Source: Qipengyuania xiapuensis (GTDB lineage Bacteria > Pseudomonadota > Alphaproteobacteria > Sphingomonadales > Sphingomonadaceae). Taken from it: DNA of 64,000 nucleotides. Under the pieces are notes generated by a model, which was not told the origin of the DNA, searched no databases, and saw only the letters and a program-made list of their open reading frames with translations. The translations under genes and the position numbers were made by a program. Below are positions 44,447 through 52,521 of the stretch, in pieces. Positions within the stretch are counted from its first letter, which is position 1. Every line of letters starts with the position of its first letter. The stretch spans positions 787,001 through 851,000 of the forward strand of contig NZ_JAIGNL010000002.1 of the NCBI RefSeq assembly GCF_019711395.1, in the 5' to 3' direction.

Positions 44447-45093
44447 TTGGCCTGCTCGAGCTGGGCGCCGGAGCATACTCCGCCCTCTTCATCCTCGCTC
44501 CCACCGAGCTGCGTCAGCACCAGGACTCCGCCGACGACCAACACAACGAAGACCGTCGTCACGGTGCCGAGGTACTTGTCGATGACACGCTTGATCGGGG
44601 CGCCAAACACGCGGAACAGGATGCCCACGGTCATGAAGATGAGCGCGCGTGCAAACAGGCTCGAGAGCACGAAGGTGGCGAGGTTCATCCCCACGAAGCC
44701 CGCCGTGATCGTCAGCAGCTTGAAGGGCACCGGAGTCGCGCCCGCGATGAGGATTGCCTCGAAGTCGTACTCGTTGAGGTGGCAGGCCGCGACAGGGAAA
44801 GCCTCGGTTAGGCCGAGCATCGAAATCAGCCAGACGCCCACCGTGTCGTACAGCCCCCAGCCGATAGCATAGCCGAGCAGCGCGCCCGCCACCGACGAAA
44901 GCGTGGCGACGGCGGCGAACTTCACCGCCTTTTTCGGCTCGGCAAGGCACATGAGGCCAAGGAGCGGATGCGGCGGGATCGGGAAGAAGCTCGATTCGAC
45001 GAAGCAGAAGAACGCCAGCCACCACACCGCATGCGGATGCGACGCCTTTTCCATCGTCCAGTCGTAGAGCCCGCGAAGCGGTTTCATGATCAT
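44443..45093 (-). CDS. YqaA/DedA-superfamily membrane protein
   Basis: The 216-residue protein resembles the YqaA branch of the SNARE-associated/DedA superfamily. Markers are HPHAVWWLAFFCFVESSFFP, the IPPHPLLGLM segment and GATPVPFKLLTITAGFVGMN (a re-entrant motif). Several helices and a polar tail follow. DedA relatives act as lipid flippases and in membrane stress resistance. Co-translated with the aquaporin. ATG at 45093; an internal ATG at 45087 is an alternative. Confidence 0.85.
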   Translation of the reverse strand: MIMKPLRGLYDWTMEKASHPHAVWWLAFFCFVESSFFPIPPHPLLGLMCLAEPKKAVKFAAVATLSSVAGALLGYAIGWGLYDTVGVWLISMLGLTEAFPVAACHLNEYDFEAILIAGATPVPFKLLTITAGFVGMNLATFVLSSLFARALIFMTVGILFRVFGAPIKRVIDKYLGTVTTVFVVLVVGGVLVLTQLGGSEDEEGGVCSGAQLEQAK

Positions 45094-45190
45094 TGCAGGA
45101 GAGGTCTCTCAGGGCAGATGAGGTGGCCCAAGGGTTAGGCGAGCGCCACAAGCTTGGCAATCATGTTGGAGCGCCTGTCCAACTAACCTA

Positions 45191-45293
45191 TTTGGCACTT
45201 TTATCTTGACATCGTCACGCTATTTTGGCACATATAGAGAACATCGCGATAGTGTGATTCACTCGGAAAGGGCGGCCATTCGGTCGCCCTTTC
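45191..45293 (+). promoter_or_regulatory. Candidate promoter and hairpin upstream of the GTA remnant
   Basis: In the 235-base gap, TTGACA (45206-45211) is followed 17 bases later by CACATATA, a plausible sigma-70 promoter. The octamer TTTGGCAC occurs twice (45191-45198, 45225-45232). A 12-pair hairpin at 45266-45293 (GAAAGGGCGGCC, loop ATTC, GGTCGCCCTTTC) lies before the first GTA gene; no T-run follows, so it could attenuate or stabilise. No coding potential is seen. Confidence 0.45.
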
Positions 45294-45328
45294 GCGTCTG
45301 GCGGCTTCGCGCAACCGGGAGGCATGGC

Positions 45329-45823
45329 ATGGCCGGACAACGCCGCGCTTACAAGGAGATGCGCCCGCAATTCCGCGAAGGGGAAAACGGCCGGGTTTCG
45401 ACCAAGTGGCGCTCGCTATTCCTCGACTATCTCGCCGAGACATCGAATGTCACCGAAGCCGCGAAGCGCTGCGGCGCCAATCCGAGCAGGGCGTACAAGC
45501 TGCGCCGGACCGATCCCGAGTTCACACGCCAGTGGCGCGACGCATTGCTGGAAGGATACGAGCATCTCGAACTCGAAACCTTGCGCCGCCTTCGCGAGGG
45601 CGTTCCGCCGGACGGCCCCAAGTTCGATATTGCCAATGCGCTGAGGCTCCTTGCGCTTCACCGCGAAACCGTCGCCCGCGAGCGCGCCAAGATCGAGAAC
45701 AGCGATGAGGCCAGCGTGCTCGCCTCGCTCAACCGCAAGCTCGAGGCGATGCGGCAGAACGAGCTTGCTCTGGCCGGCAGGAAACGGGCCAAACCGGACG
45801 GGGCGCATGAAGCTGGCGCCTGA
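45329..45823 (+). CDS. GTA small-terminase-like protein (g1 type)
   Basis: The 164-residue protein is helix-rich with an HTH-like segment: ETSNVTEAAKRCGANPSRAY, KLRRTDPEFTRQWRDALLEG and EHLELETLRRLREG, typical of gp1-type packaging components of Rhodobacter-like GTAs. It precedes and overlaps terL by 17 bases. ATG at 45329 has GGGAGG 6-7 bases upstream; a longer frame to 45206 exists without similarity. It is intact, although the downstream GTA head genes are lost. Confidence 0.8.
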   Translation: MAGQRRAYKEMRPQFREGENGRVSTKWRSLFLDYLAETSNVTEAAKRCGANPSRAYKLRRTDPEFTRQWRDALLEGYEHLELETLRRLREGVPPDGPKFDIANALRLLALHRETVARERAKIENSDEASVLASLNRKLEAMRQNELALAGRKRAKPDGAHEAGA

Positions 45824-47141
45824 GTTCCTCGCGTGGCTGCGCAATCAGGACCAGGCAACGATGCGAGGCCTCATCGCAGGGCTGGAAGAGCGTGAGCGTG
45901 CGGCCATCGCCTATGACTGGTCGCTCTGGGCCCGTGCCAGCCAGCTGCCGCCGGAGGGCGACTGGTCGTGCTGGCTCGTCTGCGCAGGTCGCGGTTTCGG
46001 CAAGACCCGCATGGGCGCCAAATGGGTCCGCGAGCAGGCAATCGGCAATCCCGATGCGCATATCGCGCTCGTTGCCGCCAATTTGGGCGAAGCGCGCGCC
46101 ATCATGGTGGAGGGCGAAAGCGGGCTGCTCAACATCTGCCCGCCGATGTATCGCCCCGAGTTCGAGCCTTCGCGCCGCCGCCTCACCTGGCCCAACGGGG
46201 CAGTGGCAACGCTGTATTCGGCAGCCGAACCCGACACTTTGAGAGGACCGCAGCATTCGCATGCCTGGTGCGACGAGATCGCCAAGTGGTCCACTGCATC
46301 GGACCGCGCAACGCAGGCTTGGGACAATCTGCTCATGGGCCTGAGGCTCGGTGACGATCCGCGGATCGTCGCGACGACCACGCCGCGACCGGTGCCGCTG
46401 CTGCGCCGCCTCATGCTCGAGGAAAGCTGCGGGCTGGTGGAAGTCACGAGGGGCTCGACATTCGACAATGCCGCCAACCTCCCCGCCGCCTTCATCGGCA
46501 CGATGGACCGGCAGTTCGGCGGGTCGACACTCGGGCGACAGGAACTGGAAGGCGAGATGCTCGAGGATGTCGAGGGGGCCTTGTGGACCCGCTCGCTTCT
46601 CGAGGCCTGCCGTGCGGATACATCCGCCGAGGCTGCGGTGCGCGTGGTGGTCGGCGTCGATCCGCCTGCAAGCGCGCATGGCGATGAATGCGGGATCGTA
46701 GTCTGCGCTCTCGACGAGGCAGGCGAAGGCCGAGTGCTGGCCGATTGTTCGCTCGGCCCCGCCTCGCCCGAACGCTGGGCGCGCGCAGTCGCCGAAGCTG
46801 CCGCCGCCTGGAACGCCGACCGCGTGGTGGCGGAAGCGAACCAGGGCGGCGCGATGGTGGCAAGCGTGCTGCGCGCCGCCGACGTCTCGCTGCCCCTGAA
46901 GCTGGTGCACGCGAGCCGCGGCAAGGCTGCGCGCGCCGAACCGGTCGCCGCGCTCTACGAAGCCGGGCGGGTTCGCCATGCCGGCATGTTCGCGAGGCTG
47001 GAGGACCAGCTCTGCGGGCTGATGGCAGGCGGCGAGTACGAGGGCCCGGGCCGTTCGCCCGACCGCGCCGACGCACTCGTCTGGGCACCTACGGAACTAA
47101 TGCTCGGCAAGGTCTCGCGGCCCAAAATTCGAAATCTCTAG
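45807..47141 (+). CDS. GTA-type large terminase (TerL)
   Basis: TerL packages DNA with an ATPase motor and a nuclease. The 444-residue protein has Walker A-like CAGRGFGKTRMGAKWV, Walker B with catalytic acid HAWCDEIAKW, and the RNase H-type nuclease with Asp in VVGVDPPASAHGDECGIVV and a C-terminal DRADALVWA. Length is normal for GTA TerL and no stop or shift interrupts it. ATG 45807 is inside the end of g1. The neighbouring portal is broken, so packaging here could only serve capsids encoded elsewhere, or the gene is a passenger. Confidence 0.92.
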   Translation: MKLAPEFLAWLRNQDQATMRGLIAGLEERERAAIAYDWSLWARASQLPPEGDWSCWLVCAGRGFGKTRMGAKWVREQAIGNPDAHIALVAANLGEARAIMVEGESGLLNICPPMYRPEFEPSRRRLTWPNGAVATLYSAAEPDTLRGPQHSHAWCDEIAKWSTASDRATQAWDNLLMGLRLGDDPRIVATTTPRPVPLLRRLMLEESCGLVEVTRGSTFDNAANLPAAFIGTMDRQFGGSTLGRQELEGEMLEDVEGALWTRSLLEACRADTSAEAAVRVVVGVDPPASAHGDECGIVVCALDEAGEGRVLADCSLGPASPERWARAVAEAAAAWNADRVVAEANQGGAMVASVLRAADVSLPLKLVHASRGKAARAEPVAALYEAGRVRHAGMFARLEDQLCGLMAGGEYEGPGRSPDRADALVWAPTELMLGKVSRPKIRNL

Positions 47142-47153
47142 CAAGGAATTCCC

Positions 47154-47687
47154 ATGTCATTCCTCTCCAGCCTCGCCACCGCCTTCAAGGGCGGAGGCCA
47201 ATCGCGCGTGCCTGTCTCGCGCGGCTTCGTCTCGCCCTGGGCGAGCGCCTTCGACGTCACACCCGCTCGCTCACCATTCGACTATTCGCGCGAAGTGGGT
47301 GAGGCCTATCTCGCCAATCCCGTTGCCCAGCGCGCGGTCCGCACCGTCGCGGAAGGGGTCGGCGGTGCGCCGATCGCCTATCCCGACGAGAGGCTCGAGC
47401 GGCTGGTCGAATGTTCGTGCGGGTCGCAACCGCTGCTGTAAGTGCTCGCCGCGCACCTCGCGCTTCATGGCAATGCCTATGTCCAGATCGTGAAGGATGC
47501 GGCGGGCGTGCCGGTCGAGCTCTATCCGCTGCGTCCCGAGCGCGTGCAGGTGGTGGCCGGAGACGATGGCTGGCCGAGCTACTCCGCGCCGCTCGATCCG
47601 GATGGCGGCAGCACTATCGATGTAGAGGCGCGAACAGCAATTTCGGAATTGATTACCCTATTGAAGGCGTTTGGGATTTTTTCCTGA
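47154..47687 (+). pseudogene. GTA portal protein remnant (nonsense codon and 3' truncation)
   Basis: The first 95 codons encode a GTA/HK97-type portal N-terminus (SPFDYSREVGEAYLANPVAQ, RAVRTVAEGVGG). A TAA at 47439-47441 interrupts it, and the same frame continues as LAAHLALHGNAYVQIVKDAA and VPVELYPLRPERVQVV, which belongs to the portal family. Similarity fades at about 47620-47640 where the sequence becomes AT-rich, so more than half of a normal ~390-residue portal is gone. No protease, capsid or tail gene follows. The call as pseudogene is firm. Confidence 0.88.
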
Positions 47688-47812
47688 CAAGCAGGGAACT
47701 AGGCCCCCTGCGCAGCGTTTGGGCAGCGTGATGGGAGAGACCTCTTTCCAGATTTCGCAACTATCGGTCGGGAATCGCGACATTCTTGCAACAGTTCCTG
47801 CCCAAAGGCCGC

Positions 47813-47841
47813 TTGCCAGTGAGACAAGGCAAAGTTAGATA
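47813..47841 (+). promoter_or_regulatory. Candidate sigma-70 promoter for the OmpA gene
   Basis: TTGCCA (47813-47818), 17 bases, then TAGATA (47836-47841) lies about 45 bases before the OmpA start, in an AT-richer stretch (47688-47885) with no coding potential. Predicted from sequence only. Confidence 0.45.
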
Positions 47842-47885
47842 AGTTTCACTCGGTGGCTCCAATTCGCAAAAAGGGGAAATAAATA

Positions 47886-49001
47886 ATGCGGAAATTCGTC
47901 ATTGGTATGGCGATGGCCTCTACGGCCCTTGCATCGCCAGCCCTAGCCCGGGACAATTCTTGGTACATCGGCGCCGAATTCGGCCCGATGATCGCCGAGG
48001 ACATGACCCTCAACGACACCTCCGACAGCCAGCCTCTCGCACCCAGCCTCGGTATCGACTACGACACCGGCACGGGCTTCGACGGTGGTGGCTTCGTCGG
48101 TTACGATTTCGGTGCATTCCGTCTCGAAGCTGAAGTCAGCTATCGCGACGCGGATCATGAAGAAGTCGCCATCGAAGGCGTGGGCAACTTCCCCGCTCTC
48201 GATGAAACCAACTCGCTCGCGTTCATGCTCAACGGCATGTTCGACTTCGGCGACGACGACGGCATCCAGGGTTACGCCGGTGCTGGTATCGGTGTTGCAC
48301 GCACCAGCGTCGAAGGCGAAATTCTCGTTCCGACGCTGAACACGAACCCGCGGATCGACGACTCGTCGAGCGACCTCGCATGGCAGCTCCTCGCTGGTAT
48401 CCGCGCTCCGCTGACCGACAACATCGACGTCGGCCTGCGCTATCGCATGTTCACCGCAGAGGACGTGACGCTGGTCGACAACTTCGGCGACGAGCGTGAA
48501 GGCAAGTGGCGCACCCACTCGATCATGGGCACGCTGAGCTACAACTTCGGAGCTCCGCCGCCGCCGCCCCCGCCGCCGCCGCCGCCGCCGCCGCCGCCTC
48601 CTCCGCCCCCGCCGCCTCCGCCGCCGCCGCCTCCGCCGCCGGCTCCGGTTTGCCAGCAGGGCCCGTACATCGTCTTCTTCAACTGGGACGAGTCGGACAT
48701 CACTCCGGAAGCGGCAACCATCCTGGACAACGCGGTTTCGGCATACGCCAACTGCGGCACGGCTTCGGTCATGCTCGCTGGCCACACCGACACCTCGGGT
48801 TCGACGCAGTACAACATGGGCCTTGCCCAGCGTCGTAACGCCTCGGTCCGTGACTACCTGACCGCCCGCGGCATCCCCGACGGCCGGATCAGCAGCGAAG
48901 CATTCGGTGAAAGCCAGCTCCGCGTCCCGACCGCAGACGGTGTCCGCGAACTTCAGAACCGTCGTGTGGAAGTCACCTACGGTCCGGGTTCGGGCATGTA
49001 A
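47886..49001 (+). CDS. OmpA-family outer membrane protein with a 29-proline linker
   Basis: The 371-residue protein starts with a signal peptide (MRKFVIGMAMASTALASPAL). Residues ~24-220 form an 8-stranded barrel (NSWYIGAEFGPM, FGAFRLEAEVSYRDA). A run of 29 prolines (residues 224-252) joins it to the C-terminal OmpA domain that binds peptidoglycan: FFNWDESDITPEA, GHTDTSGSTQYNMGLAQRR and the conserved NRRVEVTY. It probably tethers outer membrane to the wall. AAGGGGAA precedes the ATG. The long proline run would demand EF-P during translation. Followed by a strong terminator. Confidence 0.93.
   Translation: MRKFVIGMAMASTALASPALARDNSWYIGAEFGPMIAEDMTLNDTSDSQPLAPSLGIDYDTGTGFDGGGFVGYDFGAFRLEAEVSYRDADHEEVAIEGVGNFPALDETNSLAFMLNGMFDFGDDDGIQGYAGAGIGVARTSVEGEILVPTLNTNPRIDDSSSDLAWQLLAGIRAPLTDNIDVGLRYRMFTAEDVTLVDNFGDEREGKWRTHSIMGTLSYNFGAPPPPPPPPPPPPPPPPPPPPPPPPPPPPPAPVCQQGPYIVFFNWDESDITPEAATILDNAVSAYANCGTASVMLAGHTDTSGSTQYNMGLAQRRNASVRDYLTARGIPDGRISSEAFGESQLRVPTADGVRELQNRRVEVTYGPGSGM
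48555..48641 (+). repeat. 87-base proline-codon microsatellite
   Basis: All 29 codons are CCN, mostly CCG mixed with CCT and CCC. The interruptions argue against one recent slippage burst, but the tract can still vary in length between strains. Confidence 0.9.
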
Positions 49002-49027
49002 TTCACTCGCAAGAGTTGAAATTCGAG

Positions 49028-49056
49028 AAGGGGCCGGAGCGATCCGGCCCCTTTTT
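49028..49056 (+). terminator. Intrinsic terminator after OmpA with GCGA tetraloop
   Basis: Stem AAGGGGCCGGA/TCCGGCCCCTT (49028-49038 and 49043-49053) closed by GCGA is followed by TTT. It begins 26 bases after the stop. Confidence 0.9.
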
Positions 49057-49096
49057 CGTTGGAGGTAGGAATGTCTGGATCAGGTAAGGACCAAGT

Positions 49097-49636
49097 ATGA
49101 CCCGCAAAACCCTCCTCGCGTCTCTCGTATTGGGATCGGCGCTCACTTTCTCGGCCTGCTCGACGATCGGCGACCTGCCCAGCGAGAGGATCGCGGAGGC
49201 ACAGCTGAATTTCGCGAACGGGCTACCAGCCGGAACGGCTCAGCTCATCAGCAACGGCCAAACCCTTACACTTGCCGCAGTAGCCACCGGGCTGGAGCCC
49301 GGCGAGCACGGCTTTCACCTTCACACGACTGGAAAATGTGAAGCACCCGGGTTCACCAGCGCGGGCGGACACCTCAACCCCGCCGGACGCGAGCACGGTT
49401 CGCTGAACCCCCAGGGGAAGCATCTGGGCGACCTCCCCAACCTGGTCGTTGGAGCCTCGCGTACAACGCGTGCCGAAGTCGATCTTGGAGAAGACAGCGC
49501 CGAGCTTCGCGCCAAGCTATTCGACGCTGATGGCACGGCCATTGTCATCCATGCCGCGGCCGACGACTACACGAGTGACCCCGCGGGCGATGCGGGGCCT
49601 CGCGTAGCTTGCGGAGTCGTCACGCGAGTGAGCTAA
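49097..49636 (+). CDS. sodC: Cu/Zn superoxide dismutase, lipoprotein form
   Basis: SodC dismutates superoxide in the periplasm. The 179-residue protein begins with a lipoprotein signal (MTRKTLLASLVLGSALTFSA, cleaved at Cys in FSACS). Copper ligands are in HGFHLHTTGKC and the zinc-loop region SAGGHLNPAGREHG, with HLGDLPNLVV and the C-terminal AGDAGPRVACGVV. Length and motifs are normal. It has 41 bases between the OmpA terminator and its start, where its promoter could lie, and converges with the MFS gene. Confidence 0.93.
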   Translation: MTRKTLLASLVLGSALTFSACSTIGDLPSERIAEAQLNFANGLPAGTAQLISNGQTLTLAAVATGLEPGEHGFHLHTTGKCEAPGFTSAGGHLNPAGREHGSLNPQGKHLGDLPNLVVGASRTTRAEVDLGEDSAELRAKLFDADGTAIVIHAAADDYTSDPAGDAGPRVACGVVTRVS

Positions 49637-49645
49637 GGCCGCTCT

Positions 49646-51229
49646 TCAGACCTCTTCGCCAGCCGCCCGAGCACGCTCGATGACTGTCTGCTCGGCCTTG
49701 GGCACGGTGCGATAGGCGACGAGCAAGAGCAACAGGCCGATCGGAACTGCTATCAGCAAGCTTAGACCGCCGGTCGACAGGCTTCCGGACATCGTCGAGA
49801 CTTGGCCAGCCATGTAGGGGCCGAGGGCAAGGCCCACCAGGGTGGTCGATAGGAAGAAGGTGGCAGTGGCAGTGCCTCGCATCCTCGGCAGCACGAGGTC
49901 CTGCGAGGTTGCCGCCGCAGCTCCGAGTGCCGAGCTTCCGAAGAGCGATTGCAAGAACGCGACGATGTAGAAGGTCGTCGTATCCTGAGTGGTGAACATC
50001 ACGTAGAGGAACGGCGCCGCTCCAACGAGACCGAACGCGACCACGATAAGCCGGCCTGCTGCAAGACGCTTGCGCAGGAAATCGGCCATCCAGCCGCCCA
50101 TAATCACCCCGAGGAAACCGCCAAGGGCGCCGGGACCGCCGATCCACCAGCCTGCAGTGGACGGCGCTTCGCCGAGGATGCGAATGGCGTAGGGAGCGGC
50201 CCAGAACGAAGCCGCATAGGACATGAATGCGACCATGCCGTAGCCAAGAATGGTCGTGAGAAAGGCAGGAGTGCCCCAGATCAACCTGAAGGTCGGTTCG
50301 TCACGACCCTTCAGCGTCGTCGCCCACGAGAAGATGGCATAGTAGCCGATGCCAACCGCTCCCCATTGCTGAGCGTTGCCGGTGAAGTCCGCCATCAACC
50401 AGGCGATGCTGCCGATAGCGAGCGCTCCCGCGAGGTTGATGGCAAGCCCGCGGGCACCGCCCTGAGCAGCACCGATCAAAGTGAAAGGCGGAATGACTGC
50501 GACCAGTTCCCTGAAGAAGCCGCGGAACGGATCCTTCGGTGGCGGAGTCACGATGCCTTCGCTCTGGCCGCGCAGAGGCTCGCGCAGGGTGAATACGAGC
50601 AGGGCCAGCAACAGGCCGGGCAAGCCTACGATAATGAACGCGGCCTGCCAGCCTGCCAGGCCGAGAGGTGCATCCACCGGATAGGCTTCGTTCCAGTTCT
50701 CGACGATAGCTCCGCCGATCAGCAGCGAGACGCCGCCGCCGATGTAAAGCCCCGACGAGTAGATCGCGAGCGCGGTTGCGCGCATCTTCTTCGGAAACCA
50801 GTCGGAGATGAGTGAGTATGCACTCGGGCTGGCGGTCGCCTCGCCCACGCCGACGCCGATGCGCGCAACGCTGAGTGTGGCAAAGCTTTTCGCAAAACCG
50901 GAAAGCGCGGTGAAAGCGGACCATATTGCGAGGCCGGCAGTCATTAGCCGTACGCGGTGCCAGCTATCGGCAAGCTTCCCGAGCGGGATACCGAAGAGCG
51001 CATAGAATACGCCGAAAGCCGTGCCGTAGAGAAAGCCGATCTGGTCGTCGCGCAGGCCGAGGTCGGCCTTGATGTCCTCGGCGAGGATGGAAATGATATT
51101 ACGGTCGACGAAGTTCAGGACATACACGACCACCAGAATGCTTAGTGCATACCAGCTGTAGGCCGGGACCTTGGTCTCCTCCTCGCCTGCTGGAATGTTG
51201 GTTGTTTCGGCAGACGTGGGCTGGCTCAA
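49646..51229 (-). CDS. MFS transporter (spinster-like)
   Basis: The 527-residue protein has 12 predicted helices with the MFS motif A-like FGIPLGKLADSWHRVR, the VGVGEATASPSAYSLISDWF segment characteristic of spinster-type members, and a cytosolic middle loop. A lipid or drug-like substrate is common for the group; this cannot be settled. It begins 4 bases after queC and so is on the same transcript. The C-terminal residues are charged. Confidence 0.85.
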   Translation of the reverse strand: MSQPTSAETTNIPAGEEETKVPAYSWYALSILVVVYVLNFVDRNIISILAEDIKADLGLRDDQIGFLYGTAFGVFYALFGIPLGKLADSWHRVRLMTAGLAIWSAFTALSGFAKSFATLSVARIGVGVGEATASPSAYSLISDWFPKKMRATALAIYSSGLYIGGGVSLLIGGAIVENWNEAYPVDAPLGLAGWQAAFIIVGLPGLLLALLVFTLREPLRGQSEGIVTPPPKDPFRGFFRELVAVIPPFTLIGAAQGGARGLAINLAGALAIGSIAWLMADFTGNAQQWGAVGIGYYAIFSWATTLKGRDEPTFRLIWGTPAFLTTILGYGMVAFMSYAASFWAAPYAIRILGEAPSTAGWWIGGPGALGGFLGVIMGGWMADFLRKRLAAGRLIVVAFGLVGAAPFLYVMFTTQDTTTFYIVAFLQSLFGSSALGAAAATSQDLVLPRMRGTATATFFLSTTLVGLALGPYMAGQVSTMSGSLSTGGLSLLIAVPIGLLLLLVAYRTVPKAEQTVIERARAAGEEV

Positions 51230-51233
51230 TTCT

Positions 51234-51950
51234 CTACTCCGTCAATGCGGGGGCATCCTTCGAATAGACGGTCGTATCGACAAGACCCGCCTCGGCAAAG
51301 CCTTTTCGCCGCAGACGGCAAGAATCGCAGGCTCCACAAGCCGTTCCTTCGGGAGTCGGATCGTAGCAGGACCAACTCCAGGCTGGATCGAGCCCGAGAC
51401 GATGGCACTCGCGCACGATGTCCGCCTTGCTCATGTCCTGCAGAGGGGCATGGATGTTGAAAGGCTCTCCCTCCACGCCCTGCTTGGTCCCCAGCCTCGC
51501 GGTTTCCGCAAAGCTGGCGATGAACTCGGGCCGGCAATCGGGATAACCGGAATAGTCGAGCGCATTGACGCCGATGAAAATGTCGCGCGAGTGGGAGCTC
51601 TCGGCAAATGCAGTTGTCAGGGCAAGGAAGACGAGGTTGCGTGCGGGAACGTAGGTGACCGGGATGTCATCGCCCACGCCATCCTTGGGCACATCGATAT
51701 CGTCGGTCAGCGCGGATCCGCCGAACCGGCGGAGGTCGAGGGGGAGTTCGACATGCCGGCGGACACCAAGCTTCTCTGCAATCGCCTTCGCCGACTGCAG
51801 CTCGCGGATGTGGCGCTGCCCATAATCGATAGTCAGGGCGTGGACCTCGAAGCCCCGCTCCTTCGCGATCGCAGCCGTGACCATGGAATCGAGCCCGCCC
51901 GACAGCAGGACGACAGCGGTTCCGGTATCATCTGGATGTGAATTGCTCAT
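51234..51950 (-). CDS. queC: 7-cyano-7-deazaguanine synthase
   Basis: QueC makes preQ0 from 7-carboxy-7-deazaguanine for queuosine in tRNA. The 238-residue protein has the PP-loop VVLLSGGLDSMVTAAIA and the zinc site with cysteines in CGACDSCRLRRKGF, and SCYDPTPEGTACG. Normal length. The 36-base gap to the upstream gene leaves no room for a full preQ1 riboswitch. Pairs functionally with gluQ, which modifies queuosine in tRNA-Asp. Confidence 0.95.
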   Translation of the reverse strand: MSNSHPDDTGTAVVLLSGGLDSMVTAAIAKERGFEVHALTIDYGQRHIRELQSAKAIAEKLGVRRHVELPLDLRRFGGSALTDDIDVPKDGVGDDIPVTYVPARNLVFLALTTAFAESSHSRDIFIGVNALDYSGYPDCRPEFIASFAETARLGTKQGVEGEPFNIHAPLQDMSKADIVRECHRLGLDPAWSWSCYDPTPEGTACGACDSCRLRRKGFAEAGLVDTTVYSKDAPALTE

Positions 51951-51986
51951 GCGCGCCAGCTAGGCGGTGATGCGCCAATCGGCAAG

Positions 51987-52403
51987 TCAGCGGCAGGCAC
52001 CCGTCCGCCTGGCTTCCGCCGAGAACTGGAATGGACGCCCATCGACAATGCCCTGGCTATCGATCTGGACAAGGCCAGCCGATTCCTTGCGGATATTGGT
52101 CCGGCCGTAGCCATTCCCGGGGCAGGTATATTGCACCGTCACTTCGTTGCTACCATCCTCGACGACGAACCGGTTGCAGCCGGTCTCGCTATGGCGGATC
52201 TGGATAAGCTCGCGTCCGCTGCGCAGGCAAATCCTGCGCGGCGGGGTCCCGTCGCGGAAGCGCAGTTCCCATCCACCGCGCTCGAGAGAATCCAGCATGG
52301 CGAGCGAGGATTGCGCTACGACCGGCGCGCCAAGAAAGGCAGCAGGGATCGCCGCCGTAAGCGCGAGCGTTCCAAGCAACTTTCGATTCGACACGATCTT
52401 CAT
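51987..52403 (-). CDS. Secreted small protein, DUF3617-like
   Basis: The 138-residue protein has a signal peptide with processing near PVVAQS. The mature part has four cysteines in a pattern (ICLRSG, SETGCNRFVV, VQYTCPGNGYG, RRTGACR) resembling DUF3617 or a similar secreted sphingomonad protein; family certainty is low. It would be periplasmic with two disulphides. No active site is visible. It lies between hslO and queC on the same strand. Confidence 0.65.
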   Translation of the reverse strand: MKIVSNRKLLGTLALTAAIPAAFLGAPVVAQSSLAMLDSLERGGWELRFRDGTPPRRICLRSGRELIQIRHSETGCNRFVVEDGSNEVTVQYTCPGNGYGRTNIRKESAGLVQIDSQGIVDGRPFQFSAEARRTGACR

Positions 52404-52521
52404 GGGACATTCTCTATCACAATTGGTGCAGCGCAGTATTTCCGAACATTGTAAATCTCGCCGATGAACCGTTCTGGAACAGCGGTAAACCGAGTTTGGC
52501 GGCTTTGTCGGGGTCGAAAAA

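Noticed and set aside
45191-45232. Sigma-54 promoters at the TTGGCAC octamers
   Set aside because: TGGCAC is not followed by TTGC at the required spacing in either copy.
48539-48817. Gly-rich 92-codon frame opposite the OmpA linker
   Set aside because: It is the reverse complement of the proline tract and has no other support.
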